DNA of 64,000 nucleotides from Bacteroides caecigallinarum. Lineage in GTDB: Bacteria; Bacteroidota; Bacteroidia; Bacteroidales; Bacteroidaceae. Where the stretch lies: NCBI RefSeq assembly GCF_016902295.1, contig NZ_JACJLQ010000011.1:24709-88708 (forward strand), written 5' to 3'. Below the pieces are notes generated by a model. It was not told where the DNA came from. It did no database searches and saw nothing but the letters and a program-made list of their open reading frames with translations. Below are positions 36,007 to 45,830 of the stretch, one piece after another (the first letter of the stretch is position 1; every line of letters begins with the position of its first letter). The translations under genes were made by a program, and so were the position numbers.

Positions 36007-37203
36007 ATGAACAAATTAATCACATTGGCTGCTTTGGGACTTTGTTTCAGTGGCATCAACGCCCAGGAGGCGAAAGAAGAAAAAGCTGAAGAGGGCTTTG
36101 TATTTACTACTATCAAGGAAAATCCTATCACATCCATCAAGAACCAGAACCGTTCGAGCACTTGCTGGTCATTCTCGTCTGTAGCGTTCCTTGAATCGGA
36201 ATTGTTACGTCAAGGCAAAGGCGATTTCGACCTTTCAGAGATGTTCATAGTTCACCATACTATGGAAGACCGTGCAGTAAACTACGTACGTTACCACGGC
36301 GACGCTTCATTCTCACCTGGAGGAAGTTTCGAGGATATGGTAGTCTGCTACGAAAAATACGGTATGGTTCCTCAGGACGCTATGCCGGGTATCATGTACG
36401 GCGACTCACTTCCTGTTCATAACGAACTTGACGCTGTAGCAGGAGCATACGTTGAAGCTATCGGCAAAGGTAAATTCTCAAAACTTACTCCGGTATGGAA
36501 AAACGGACTGCGCTCTATCTATGACACTTATCTTGGCGAATGCCCGAAAGAATTTACTTACAAAGGCAAGACTTACACTCCGAGAACATTTGCTGATGAA
36601 GTGCTGAAACTTAACATGAATGATTATATATCTTTGACTTCTTACACTCATCATCCTTTCTATACTCAGTTCAATGTCGAGGTACAGGACAACTGGCGTA
36701 ACGCTCTTTCCTACAACCTGCCTATAGAAGAGCTTATGGAAGTTATGGATAATGCCGTAAGAAAAGGATATACATTCGCATGGGGTTCAGACGTAAGCGA
36801 ACAGGGATTCACTCGCGACGGTATAGCCGTATTCCCTGATGCTACAAAGGGAGCCGAACTTACTGGTTCTGATATGGCTCACTGGTTAGGTCTTAGCGCA
36901 GCCGACAAGCGTAAGGAACTTACAAGCAAACCTCTTCCTGAAGTAACTGTAACTCAGGAGATGCGTCAGACTGCTTTCGACAACTGGGAAACTACCGACG
37001 ACCACGGTATGCTTATCTACGGTTTGGCTAAGGACCAGAACGGAAAAGAATATTTCATGGTTAAGAACTCTTGGGGTGAAGCCGGAAAATACAAAGGTAT
37101 ATGGTATGCTTCAAAAGCATTCGTTGCATACAAAACAATGAACATACTTGTACACAAGGATGCCATTCCTTCAAATATCGCAAAGAAATTAGGCCTGAAA
37201 TAA
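36007..37203 (+). CDS. Exported C1-family cysteine peptidase (bleomycin hydrolase-like)
   Basis: Papain-fold peptidase of 398 residues. Signal peptide MNKLITLAALGLCFSGINAQ, so periplasmic or exported, unlike cytoplasmic PepC. The catalytic Cys is in NRSSTCWSFSS, the His in TDDHGMLIYG and the Asn in VKNSWGE. The long insert between Cys and His is typical of the bleomycin hydrolase group. Codon use suggests good expression. It probably shares a transcript with the aminopeptidase P gene, and a strong terminator follows. Confidence 0.88.
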   Translation: MNKLITLAALGLCFSGINAQEAKEEKAEEGFVFTTIKENPITSIKNQNRSSTCWSFSSVAFLESELLRQGKGDFDLSEMFIVHHTMEDRAVNYVRYHGDASFSPGGSFEDMVVCYEKYGMVPQDAMPGIMYGDSLPVHNELDAVAGAYVEAIGKGKFSKLTPVWKNGLRSIYDTYLGECPKEFTYKGKTYTPRTFADEVLKLNMNDYISLTSYTHHPFYTQFNVEVQDNWRNALSYNLPIEELMEVMDNAVRKGYTFAWGSDVSEQGFTRDGIAVFPDATKGAELTGSDMAHWLGLSAADKRKELTSKPLPEVTVTQEMRQTAFDNWETTDDHGMLIYGLAKDQNGKEYFMVKNSWGEAGKYKGIWYASKAFVAYKTMNILVHKDAIPSNIAKKLGLK

Positions 37204-37234
37204 TCGTAATATAGACTGATTACAAATAAATATG

Positions 37235-37276
37235 ATGCCGGTTTAGTTAAATTTTATACTAAACCGGCATTTTTAT
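37235..37276 (+). terminator. Terminator after the C1 peptidase gene
   Basis: A 13-bp stem ATGCCGGTTTAGT / ACTAAACCGGCAT followed by a T-run. Confidence 0.88.
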
Positions 37277-37394
37277 TCTTTCTTTTTCCTAACTTTACAA
37301 AATGAAAAAATCATCGGACAAACGATACTCCGGTAAACCCAGGAACACGCGTTCCGCCATACATCTACTTAAGAAAAAGAAAAAAAATAATATA

Positions 37395-39116
37395 ATGAAA
37401 TACAAATGGAATTATCAACCTCCTACTCTCGAGCAAAGAGAAGAAGCCAGGGCACTGGCAAAGGAAATAGGAATTAGCCCCATCCTTTGCCACTTATTGC
37501 GACAGAGGGGCATAAAAACTGCCGACGCGGTAAAGAAATTCTTCCGCCCTCAGTTGCACGATCTGCACGACCCGTTTCTGATGAACGACATGGACGCAGC
37601 TGTGGCAAGACTTAACAAGGCTATGGGAAGAAAAGAACGTATTTTGATTTATGGTGACTATGATGTTGACGGAACTACGGCAGTGGCATTGGTCTATAAA
37701 TTTCTTCAGCAGTTTTACTCAAATATAGACTATTACATTCCTGACAGATATAACGAAGGCTATGGAGTAACAATCAAAGGAGTGGATTATGCTTACGAAA
37801 CCGGTGTCAAACTGGTTATCGTACTCGACTGCGGTATAAAGGCTGTTGACGAAATCGCTTACGCCAAAGAAAAAGGCATAGACTTCATAATATGCGACCA
37901 CCACGTTCCTGACGAAGTCCTTCCGGACGCGACCGCAATATTAAACCCCAAAAGGGCCGATTCAACTTATCCATACGAACATCTTTCCGGTTGCGGCGTA
38001 GGATTTAAACTGATGCAGGCTTTCGCACAGAACAATGGAATAGAATTCCATCAGCTTACTCCACTGCTTGACCTTGTGGCTGTCAGCATAGCCTCGGATA
38101 TTGTTCCTATAATGGGAGAAAACAGAATATTGGCCTATCATGGCCTAAGGCAGCTGAACGCCAATCCGTGCATGGGACTGAAAGCGATAATCGACGTATG
38201 CGGACTGTCGGAAAGAGAAATAACAATGAGCGACATTGTCTTCAAGATAGGCCCAAGAATCAATGCTTCAGGCAGAATACAGAAAGGTAAAGAGGCGGTT
38301 GACCTGCTTATAGAGAAGGACAGCAAGCTTGCCCACGAGAAAGGCGTCCGCATAAACAGCTATAACGAACTGCGCAAGGACCTTGACAAGACTATGACTG
38401 AAGAAGCCAACAAGATTGTGGACTCACTGGATAATCTGTCGGAAAGACGTAGTATAGTGATCTACAACGAGGAATGGCATAAAGGAGTAATAGGTATCGT
38501 AGCTTCACGACTAACGGAAATATACTATCGCCCTGCCGTTGTACTGACATGTACCGATGGCCTGGCTACCGGATCGGCACGTTCAGTATCCGGATTTGAT
38601 GTATATAGCGCTATAGAAAACTGTCGCGACCTGCTGGAAAATTTCGGTGGTCATACTTACGCAGCCGGACTTTCGATGAAAGTAGAAAATGTTACAGAGT
38701 TTACACGAAGATTCGAAGAATATGTAACGAACCATATATTGCCCGAACAGACAAATGCCACTATAGACATTGATGCCCAGCTCGACTTCCGCGACATTAC
38801 GCCTAAATTCTTTTTCGACCTGAAAAAGTTCAACCCATTCGGTCCTGAAAACCATAAGCCGGTGTTCGCGACCCTAAATGTTTACGACTACGGAACAAGT
38901 AAGGTTGTGGGACGCGAACAGGAACATATCAAGCTGGAACTGGTTGACAACAAGTCGAACAACGTAATGAACGGAATTGCTTTCGGACAAAGTTCGCAGG
39001 TAAGATACATCAAGACGAAACAGTCGTTCAACATCTGCTATACAATAGAAGAGAACTCGCACAAACGTGGAGAAATACAACTGCAAATTGAAGACATTAA
39101 GCCAAGCGGATTTTAA
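37395..39116 (+). CDS. recJ: Single-stranded-DNA-specific exonuclease RecJ
   Basis: DHH-family 5'-3' exonuclease of the RecF recombination pathway. Motifs in order: YGDYDVDGTTA, DCGIKAVDE, CDHHVPDEVLP, VSIASDIVP and the DHHA1 signature GGHTYAAGLS. The frame is open from 37302, but the extra 31 residues are Lys/Arg/Ser-rich and unlike RecJ, while the ATG at 37395 (MKYKWNYQPPTLEQ) fits the family and gives 573 residues. recQ follows with no gap. Confidence 0.93.
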   Translation: MKYKWNYQPPTLEQREEARALAKEIGISPILCHLLRQRGIKTADAVKKFFRPQLHDLHDPFLMNDMDAAVARLNKAMGRKERILIYGDYDVDGTTAVALVYKFLQQFYSNIDYYIPDRYNEGYGVTIKGVDYAYETGVKLVIVLDCGIKAVDEIAYAKEKGIDFIICDHHVPDEVLPDATAILNPKRADSTYPYEHLSGCGVGFKLMQAFAQNNGIEFHQLTPLLDLVAVSIASDIVPIMGENRILAYHGLRQLNANPCMGLKAIIDVCGLSEREITMSDIVFKIGPRINASGRIQKGKEAVDLLIEKDSKLAHEKGVRINSYNELRKDLDKTMTEEANKIVDSLDNLSERRSIVIYNEEWHKGVIGIVASRLTEIYYRPAVVLTCTDGLATGSARSVSGFDVYSAIENCRDLLENFGGHTYAAGLSMKVENVTEFTRRFEEYVTNHILPEQTNATIDIDAQLDFRDITPKFFFDLKKFNPFGPENHKPVFATLNVYDYGTSKVVGREQEHIKLELVDNKSNNVMNGIAFGQSSQVRYIKTKQSFNICYTIEENSHKRGEIQLQIEDIKPSGF

Positions 39117-41024
39117 ATGACTACAGACTACCGCAAAATACTGAAAGACTACTGGGGATATGATAACTTCCGCGGAATTCAGGAAGATATCATCAACAGC
39201 ATTGGCAGTGGTCGCGACACACTTGGGCTGATGCCTACCGGGGGCGGCAAGTCGATAACGTTCCAGGTTCCGGCATTGGCAAAGGACGGTCTGTGCATAG
39301 TCATCACCCCGCTTATAGCCTTGATGAAAGATCAGGTGAGAAACCTCCGCGACAGAGGCATAAAAGCAATTGCGATATATTCTGGCATGACACGCGAGGA
39401 AATCATCATATCGCTTGAGAACTGTATTTTCGGTAATTACAAATTTCTTTACATCTCGCCTGAAAGACTTGATACGGAAATATTCCGCGTCAAACTCCGC
39501 AGTATGAAGGTGAGTATGATAACAGTTGACGAATCGCACTGTATCTCGCAGTGGGGTTACGACTTCCGTCCTGCCTATCTCAAAATATCGGAAATAAGAA
39601 ATATGCTGCCGGGAGTGCCTGTACTGGCACTTACCGCCACAGCCACGCCCGAAGTGGTAAAGGATATACAGCAGAGACTCGCATTTAAGGAAGAGAATGT
39701 GTTCCGAATGAGTTTTGAGAGAAAAAACCTTGCCTATATCGTACGTAGGACTGAAAACAAATCAGAAGAACTTCTTCATATTCTGAAACACGTTCCAGGT
39801 TCGGCCATAGTCTATGCACACAACCGTAAGCGTACTAAAGAATACTCTCAGATGCTAAACGAGAATGGCATTACCGCCACATTCTATCACGCCGGTCTGA
39901 ACAATGACACAAAAGACCAGCGACAGAAATCGTGGGTGAAAGGAGATACACGCGTCATGGTAGCCACTAATGCCTTCGGCATGGGTATAGACAAGCCTGA
40001 TGTTAGACTCGTAGTGCATGTTGACATACCGGACTCACCCGAAGCATATTTCCAGGAAGCCGGACGCGGAGGTCGTGACGGCGAAAAGGCATACGCTGTA
40101 TTGCTCTACGCAAAAAGCGACAAGGCCACTCTCAAAAAAAGGATTACCGACACATTTCCCGAGAAAGAATATATACGCACGGTTTACGAACATATCAACT
40201 ATTACTACCAGATGGCTATGGGCGACGGCCTCGGTTGCGTAAGGGAATTCAACATTGACGAATTCTGCCGTAATTTCAAGCATTTTCCCATCCAGGTGGA
40301 CAGTGCGCTGAAAATACTTACACGCGCAGGCTATATAGAATATACAGACGAACAGGACAACAACTCGCGCCTGATGTTTACACTCACCAAAGAAGAACTC
40401 TACCGTATCCACGAAACGAGCCCTGAGACAGAAAAACTTATCAACGTAATACTGCGGTCGTACACTGGAGTATTCACTGAATATGCCTATATCAACGAGG
40501 AGACTTTATCGGTTCGTACCGGACTGACTCGCCAGCAAATATACGACACATTGATATCTCTAACCAAACGCCGCATACTCCATTATATTCCCGGGAAGAA
40601 AACACCTTATATAATATACACACGCGAACGTCAGGATGCAGACAGACTGATATTCACAAAAGAGGTGTACGAAGACAGAAAGAATAGTTTCATCCACCGC
40701 ATAGAGGCAATGACAGAATATGCCGAATCGGAAGGCAAATGCCGCAGCCGCATGCTACTGCTATACTTCGGCGAGAAGAACGAGCATAATTGCGGACTGT
40801 GTGACGTATGCCTTGCCTCTCACTCGTCAGGAATGAAACAAGGAACTTTCGACGAGCTGGAACGTCTCATCGAAAATGCTTTGTCGGACAAAAGCATGTC
40901 AGTGAGCGAACTGATAAGCAGTATAGACAGAGACGACAAAGATAATATCATAAAGGTCATATCCTATTTGCTGTCTGAAGAGATAGTTTGCCAGAAAGAC
41001 GGAATATTATCTCTTTCAAAATAG
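39117..41024 (+). CDS. recQ: ATP-dependent DNA helicase RecQ
   Basis: Superfamily 2 3'-5' helicase of 635 residues that works with RecJ at stalled forks and breaks. Walker A is in PTGGGKS (40-46), DEAH-type box VDESHCISQWGYDFRP, motif V/VI ATNAFGMGIDKP and QEAGRGGRDG. The RQC zinc cysteines lie in CRSRMLLLYFGE and CGLCDVC. No HRDC domain is evident at the C-terminus, which ends in a short winged-helix-like part. The ATG directly abuts the recJ stop. Confidence 0.94.
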   Translation: MTTDYRKILKDYWGYDNFRGIQEDIINSIGSGRDTLGLMPTGGGKSITFQVPALAKDGLCIVITPLIALMKDQVRNLRDRGIKAIAIYSGMTREEIIISLENCIFGNYKFLYISPERLDTEIFRVKLRSMKVSMITVDESHCISQWGYDFRPAYLKISEIRNMLPGVPVLALTATATPEVVKDIQQRLAFKEENVFRMSFERKNLAYIVRRTENKSEELLHILKHVPGSAIVYAHNRKRTKEYSQMLNENGITATFYHAGLNNDTKDQRQKSWVKGDTRVMVATNAFGMGIDKPDVRLVVHVDIPDSPEAYFQEAGRGGRDGEKAYAVLLYAKSDKATLKKRITDTFPEKEYIRTVYEHINYYYQMAMGDGLGCVREFNIDEFCRNFKHFPIQVDSALKILTRAGYIEYTDEQDNNSRLMFTLTKEELYRIHETSPETEKLINVILRSYTGVFTEYAYINEETLSVRTGLTRQQIYDTLISLTKRRILHYIPGKKTPYIIYTRERQDADRLIFTKEVYEDRKNSFIHRIEAMTEYAESEGKCRSRMLLLYFGEKNEHNCGLCDVCLASHSSGMKQGTFDELERLIENALSDKSMSVSELISSIDRDDKDNIIKVISYLLSEEIVCQKDGILSLSK

Positions 41025-41084
41025 GAATTAACAGCTTCAGCAGACAAAAAGTTACCAAATTACATGTTTTAATCAGATTTTATT

Positions 41085-41092
41085 TATATTTG
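41085..41092 (+). promoter_or_regulatory. -7 box, XRE-cupin gene promoter
   Basis: TATATTTG matches TAnnTTTG, 33 bp before the ATG at 41126. Confidence 0.55.
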
Positions 41093-41125
41093 CGTCTGAA
41101 AACATACAAATCAAAACTTTTTACC

Positions 41126-41704
41126 ATGGATTACACAAACATTATCGGCGAAAAAATCAAATCGCTAAGAGACATAAAAGAAATCAGTATAGAAGAATTG
41201 GCTGAAAACACAGGTCTGTCTGCCGAACAGATTTCACGTATAGAAGAAAACATTGACATCCCTTCACTTGCTCCGCTTATAAAGATAGCACGTGCCCTCG
41301 GAGTACGTCTTGGAACATTCCTTGACGATCAGGACAGCGAATCAGGCCCTGTGGTATGCCGCAAAGGAGAAGCCGACGACACAATCAGCTTCTCAAACAA
41401 TGCTACCGACTCACGCCAGCACATGCATTATCATTCACTATCACGCAGCAAGACTGACCGCCACATGGAACCTTTCATCATTGATATTGACGAGAACAAG
41501 GAAACCGTGTTCAACCAGTCGGCACACGAAGGCGAAGAATTCATCATGGTAATAAACGGAATGGTGGAAATAACATACGGCAAGAACACATACGTACTTG
41601 AAGAAGGCGACACCATATATTACGACTCAATAGTGCCTCATCATGTCCATGCCTACGAAGGTCAGGCAGCACGAATCCTTGCAGTAATCTATACACCTAT
41701 TTAA
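41126..41704 (+). CDS. XRE-family regulator with C-terminal cupin
   Basis: DNA-binding protein of 192 residues. An N-terminal helix-turn-helix (about 8-65, with [21 protein letters not shown]) is followed by a cupin barrel (about 110-192) containing [19 protein letters not shown] and [10 protein letters not shown]. Such proteins sense a small ligand through the cupin. The frame is open upstream to 40988, but the promoter lies inside that stretch. An acyl-CoA synthetase starts 13 bp downstream, so it probably regulates, or is controlled with, that gene. Confidence 0.88.
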   Translation: MDYTNIIGEKIKSLRDIKEISIEELAENTGLSAEQISRIEENIDIPSLAPLIKIARALGVRLGTFLDDQDSESGPVVCRKGEADDTISFSNNATDSRQHMHYHSLSRSKTDRHMEPFIIDIDENKETVFNQSAHEGEEFIMVINGMVEITYGKNTYVLEEGDTIYYDSIVPHHVHAYEGQAARILAVIYTPI

Positions 41705-41717
41705 AAAGCCGGAAACC

Positions 41718-43370
41718 ATGTTACAATTATCAGAAAGAACACTTGGCGACTGGCTCGAACATTGGGCTACAGTCTCCCCCGACAAAGAATATTTAGTTTA
41801 TTCCGACCGCAACCTGCGCTTCACTTGGAGCCAATTCAACAAGCGCGTGGACAATATGGCAAAAGGTCTGTTGGCCATTGGAGTGGAAAAAGGTACTCAC
41901 GTAGGTATATGGGCAGGAAATGTGCCCGACTGGCTGACATTCCTGTATGCATGCGCAAAAATCGGTGCGGTAGCTGTAACAGTAAATACCAACTACAAGC
42001 AGGCCGAACTGGAATATTTGTGCCAGAACTCGGATATGCATACCCTCTGCATAGTGAACGGCGAAAAGGACAGCGACTTCGTACAGATGACATACAACAT
42101 GCTTCCGGAGCTGAAGACCTTCAGCCGCGGACACATGAAAAGCAAGCGTTTCCCGTGCATGCGCAATGTGGTTTACATCGGTCAGGAAAAATTCAGGGGG
42201 ATGTACAACACTCCGGAAATACTTCTTCTTGGAAACAACATCGACGATGAAGTGCTCGAAAAAGCCAAAAAGCAAGTAAGCTGCCACGACACGGTAAACA
42301 TGCAATATACATCCGGTACGACAGGATTCCCCAAAGGAGTCATGTTAAGCCATTACAACATAGCCAACAACGGATTTCTGACGGGCGAACACATGAAATT
42401 CACTTCGGACGACAAGCTATGTGTCTGCGTACCGCTGTTCCACTGTTTCGGCGTAGTACTTGCCACAATGAACTGCCTCACTCACGGATGTACGGAAGTA
42501 ATGCTTGAACGCTTCGACCCCCTACTCGTCCTTGCGTCAGTGCATAAGGAACGCTGTACAGCACTTTACGGTGTACCGACAATGTTCATCGCCGAACTCC
42601 ACCACCCTATGTTCGACATGTTCGACCTCACAAGTCTTCGCACCGGCATCATGGCAGGTTCTCTCTGCCCTGTGGAGCTGATGCGCCAGGTTGAGGAAAA
42701 AATGTTCATGCGCGTAACCAGCGTTTACGGTCTGACAGAGACCTCTCCAGGCATGACACATACCCGCATAGACGACCCGTTCGAAGTACGCTGCACTACC
42801 GTAGGCCATGAGTTCGAGTTTACTGAAGTAAAGGTAATCGATCCGGAAACAGGCGAGGAATGTCCTGTAGGAGTTCAAGGCGAAATGTGCAATCGCGGTT
42901 ACAACACCATGCAGGGGTACTACAAGAACCCTGAAGCCACAGCCGAAGTTATCGACAAGAACGGTTTCCTTCACTCAGGCGACCTCGGCGTAAAAGACGA
43001 GAACGGCAACTACCGCATAACAGGACGTATAAAGGATATGATTATCCGTGGCGGCGAGAACATCTATCCGCGCGAAATAGAGGAATTCCTCTATCAGATG
43101 CCAGGCATAAAGGATGTACAGGTGGCTGGAATACCATCGAAGAAATATGGTGAGGCCGTAGGAGCATTCATCATCCTGCACGAAGGATACGAGATGAACG
43201 AATTCGATGTGCGCGAGTTCTGCCAGGGCAAGATAGCACGATATAAAATACCGAAATACATATTCTTCGTTGACGGTTTCCCACTGACAGGAAGCGGAAA
43301 GATACAGAAATTCAAGCTTAAGGACTTAGGTCTTGAACTCTGTAAACAGAAAGGTATAGAGATAATCTGA
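41718..43370 (+). CDS. AMP-binding acyl-CoA synthetase
   Basis: ANL-superfamily ligase of 550 residues. Motifs: phosphate loop [12 protein letters not shown]5 [11 protein letters not shown]7 GFLHSGDLG, hinge [21 protein letters not shown] and A10 lysine in [12 protein letters not shown]. It belongs to the medium/long-chain acyl-CoA synthetase group and differs clearly from the enzyme at 30622. The XRE-cupin gene precedes it in an operon. The acyl substrate is not known. Confidence 0.88.
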   Translation: MLQLSERTLGDWLEHWATVSPDKEYLVYSDRNLRFTWSQFNKRVDNMAKGLLAIGVEKGTHVGIWAGNVPDWLTFLYACAKIGAVAVTVNTNYKQAELEYLCQNSDMHTLCIVNGEKDSDFVQMTYNMLPELKTFSRGHMKSKRFPCMRNVVYIGQEKFRGMYNTPEILLLGNNIDDEVLEKAKKQVSCHDTVNMQYTSGTTGFPKGVMLSHYNIANNGFLTGEHMKFTSDDKLCVCVPLFHCFGVVLATMNCLTHGCTEVMLERFDPLLVLASVHKERCTALYGVPTMFIAELHHPMFDMFDLTSLRTGIMAGSLCPVELMRQVEEKMFMRVTSVYGLTETSPGMTHTRIDDPFEVRCTTVGHEFEFTEVKVIDPETGEECPVGVQGEMCNRGYNTMQGYYKNPEATAEVIDKNGFLHSGDLGVKDENGNYRITGRIKDMIIRGGENIYPREIEEFLYQMPGIKDVQVAGIPSKKYGEAVGAFIILHEGYEMNEFDVREFCQGKIARYKIPKYIFFVDGFPLTGSGKIQKFKLKDLGLELCKQKGIEII

Positions 43371-43394
43371 CATTATACATTATTATATAGTAAA

Positions 43395-43440
43395 TGGAGC
43401 CACGGTGACATAGTTACAACCGCGGCTCCTTTCTTTTTTG
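43395..43440 (+). terminator. Terminator after the acyl-CoA synthetase
   Basis: A 10-bp stem GGAGCCACGG / CCGCGGCTCC with one mismatch, then TTTCTTTTTT. Confidence 0.8.
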
Positions 43441-43502
43441 TGTGTACACAAAACAAAAACCACTCTACATCATGATAAAATATTTTCATGCCGAATATTT
43501 CT

Positions 43503-43588
43503 ATAAATACAAATTATATATATATAAATATAGATTGTGTTTTTATAAATACAAGTTATATTTATAAGAATACAAATTGTATTTATAG
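43503..43588. repeat. Four 21-bp palindromic tandem units (array 5)
   Basis: AT-rich units spaced exactly 21 bp: the word AAATAC (or a one-base variant) starts at 43505, 43526, 43547 and 43568. The fourth unit contains a perfect palindrome AATACAA-A-TTGTATT. It lies between the acyl-CoA synthetase terminator and the dnaK promoter. This 476-bp gap also holds the terminator and the dnaK control region. Confidence 0.8.
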
Positions 43589-43673
43589 ATTTCTTGCTGA
43601 AAAAACACTTTTATCATCAGCAAAAAGAAATCTTTCCTATTACATAAACAAAAAATATATATAGCATAAAAGA

Positions 43674-43729
43674 TGACAGAAATCATGATTTGTCAGTACA
43701 ATTAAGACGTTTTCCAGCCAAAATGTCAG
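43674..43729 (+). promoter_or_regulatory. Candidate enhancer-binding sites upstream of dnaK
   Basis: TGACA (43674-43678) and TGTCA (43691-43695) flank the palindrome AAATCATGATTT, and a second TGTCAG follows at 43724-43729, 33 bp (three helical turns) after the first. Placement about 30-90 bp upstream of the sigma-54-like promoter fits binding sites of an NtrC-type activator. Confidence 0.5.
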
Positions 43730-43760
43730 TTTTTGTCCGTGCCAAAACTATTTTATTCCG

Positions 43761-43775
43761 TGGCACGCGGTTTGT
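43761..43775 (+). promoter_or_regulatory. Sigma-54-like promoter of dnaK
   Basis: TGGCACG (43761-43767), 3 bp, then TTTTGT-type bases (TTTGT at 43771-43775) follow the -24/-12 pattern TGGCACG-N4-TTGC, except that the -12 C is T. Transcription would start near 43787, about 60 bp before the ATG. No TAnnTTTG box is evident. Confidence 0.55.
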
Positions 43776-43846
43776 TTATATTACAGCGTAACGCAAAAGT
43801 TACAGAAATAACTTAATTAGATAATAATAAAAAAACAGATAAAATT

Positions 43847-45760
43847 ATGGGAAAGATTATTGGTATTGACTTAGGTACAACAAACTCATGTGTAGCAGTG
43901 TTCGAAGGTAACGAACCAGTTGTAATCGCTAACAGCGAAGGTAAACGTACTACTCCATCAGTAGTTGGTTTCGTTGACGGCGGCGAACGTAAAATCGGTG
44001 ACCCTGCAAAACGTCAGGCCATCACAAACCCAACCCGTACAGTTTACTCAATCAAACGTTTCATGGGTGAAACTTACGAACAGGTAGCAAAAGAAATTGA
44101 ACGCGTTCCATATAAAGTTGTTCGTGGCGAAAACAACACTCCACGTGTTGACATCGACGGACGTCTTTACACTCCACAGGAAATCTCAGCTATGATTCTT
44201 CAGAAAATGAAGAAAACAGCAGAAGACTACCTCGGCCAGGAAGTTACAGAAGCTGTCATCACAGTTCCGGCATACTTCTCAGACTCACAGCGTCAGGCTA
44301 CAAAAGAAGCCGGCCAGATTGCAGGTCTTGACGTAAAACGTATCGTAAACGAACCGACAGCAGCAGCACTTGCATACGGCGTTGACAAATCAAACAAGGA
44401 CATGAAGATTGCGGTGTTCGACCTTGGTGGTGGTACATTCGATATCTCAATCCTTGAATTCGGTGGCGGTGTGTTCGAAGTACTTTCTACAAACGGTGAT
44501 ACTCACCTTGGTGGTGATGACTTCGACCAGGTAATCATCGATTGGTTGGTTCAGGAATTCAAGAACGACGAAGGTGCTGACTTGACTCAGGACCCAATGG
44601 CAATGCAGCGTCTGAAAGAAGCAGCAGAAAAGGCAAAAATCGAATTGTCATCTTCTACTTCTACAGAAATCAACTTGCCTTACATCATGCCGGTAGCTGG
44701 TGTTCCAAAGCACTTGGTTAAGACATTGAGCCGTGCTAAATTCGAACAGTTGGCACACAACTTGATTCAGGCTTGTCTTGAACCATGTAAGAAAGCTATG
44801 AGCGATGCAGGTTTGAGCAACTCAGATATCGACGAAGTAATCCTTGTAGGTGGTTCTTCACGTATCCCTGCAGTTCAGAAACTCGTAGAAGACTTCTTCG
44901 GTAAAGTTCCTTCTAAGGGTGTTAATCCGGACGAAGTAGTTGCAGTAGGTGCAGCAGTTCAGGGTGCCGTATTGACAGACGAAATCAAGGGTGTTGTTCT
45001 TCTTGACGTAACTCCATTGTCAATGGGTATCGAAACAATGGGTGGTGTGATGACAAAACTTATCGACGCCAACACTACTATCCCTTGCAAGAAGAGCGAA
45101 GTGTTCTCTACAGCAGCCGACAACCAGACAGAAGTTACAATCCACGTACTCCAGGGTGAACGTCCTATGGCAGCACAGAACAAATCAATCGGTCAGTTCA
45201 ACCTGACAGGTATAGCTCCAGCTCGTCGTGGTGTTCCTCAGATTGAAGTAACATTCGATATCGACGCAAACGGTATCTTGAAAGTATCTGCCAAGGATAA
45301 GGCTACAGGTAAGGAACAGGCTATCCGTATCGAAGCATCATCTGGTTTGAGCAAGGAAGAAATCGACCGTATGAAAGCTGAAGCTGAAGCAAACGCAGAA
45401 GCTGATAAGAAAGAAAAGGAACGTATCGACAAATTGAACCAGGCTGACAGCTTGATCTTCTCTACAGAAAATCAGTTGAAAGACCTTGGCGACAAAATCC
45501 CTGCAGACAAGAAAGCTCCTATCGAAGCTGCTCTTCAGAAACTGAAAGACGCTCACAAGGCACAGGATTTGGCTGGTATCGACGCTGCAAGCGCAGAACT
45601 CCAGTCAGCTTTCCAGGCAGCAAGCGCTGAAATGTATGCTCAGTCAGGCGCACAGGGCGGTGCACAGGCAGGTCCTAACGCTGGTCAGGCAAACAACAGC
45701 GGCGCTAACGACAAGCATGGCGACAATGTTCAGGATGCTGATTTTGAGGAAGTAAAATAA
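43847..45760 (+). CDS. dnaK: Chaperone protein DnaK (Hsp70)
   Basis: ATP-dependent chaperone of 637 residues. The three Hsp70 signatures are present: [17 protein letters not shown] at the start, [10 protein letters not shown] near 200 and [16 protein letters not shown] near 335. The substrate-binding domain and Gly/Ala/Asn-rich tail are intact and the protein ends in DADFEEVK. Codon use is very strongly biased, as expected for a highly expressed gene. grpE and dnaJ are not adjacent. It lies alone between its own promoter region and a terminator. Confidence 0.97.
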   Translation: MGKIIGIDLGTTNSCVAVFEGNEPVVIANSEGKRTTPSVVGFVDGGERKIGDPAKRQAITNPTRTVYSIKRFMGETYEQVAKEIERVPYKVVRGENNTPRVDIDGRLYTPQEISAMILQKMKKTAEDYLGQEVTEAVITVPAYFSDSQRQATKEAGQIAGLDVKRIVNEPTAAALAYGVDKSNKDMKIAVFDLGGGTFDISILEFGGGVFEVLSTNGDTHLGGDDFDQVIIDWLVQEFKNDEGADLTQDPMAMQRLKEAAEKAKIELSSSTSTEINLPYIMPVAGVPKHLVKTLSRAKFEQLAHNLIQACLEPCKKAMSDAGLSNSDIDEVILVGGSSRIPAVQKLVEDFFGKVPSKGVNPDEVVAVGAAVQGAVLTDEIKGVVLLDVTPLSMGIETMGGVMTKLIDANTTIPCKKSEVFSTAADNQTEVTIHVLQGERPMAAQNKSIGQFNLTGIAPARRGVPQIEVTFDIDANGILKVSAKDKATGKEQAIRIEASSGLSKEEIDRMKAEAEANAEADKKEKERIDKLNQADSLIFSTENQLKDLGDKIPADKKAPIEAALQKLKDAHKAQDLAGIDAASAELQSAFQAASAEMYAQSGAQGGAQAGPNAGQANNSGANDKHGDNVQDADFEEVK

Positions 45761-45782
45761 TCAAATAAAGTAGTTTAATTAA

Positions 45783-45821
45783 AATGAGGCATAATTACAA
45801 TGATTGTGCCTCATTTTTTTA
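45783..45821 (+). terminator. dnaK terminator
   Basis: AATGAGGCA / TGCCTCATT with an additional CAAT/ATTG pairing inside the loop, followed by a T-run. Confidence 0.86.
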
Positions 45822-45830
45822 TTTATAGTT

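Noticed and set aside
43441..43450. TGTGTACACA palindrome as an operator
   Set aside because: It is a short palindrome just after a terminator with no promoter next to it; chance is a sufficient explanation.
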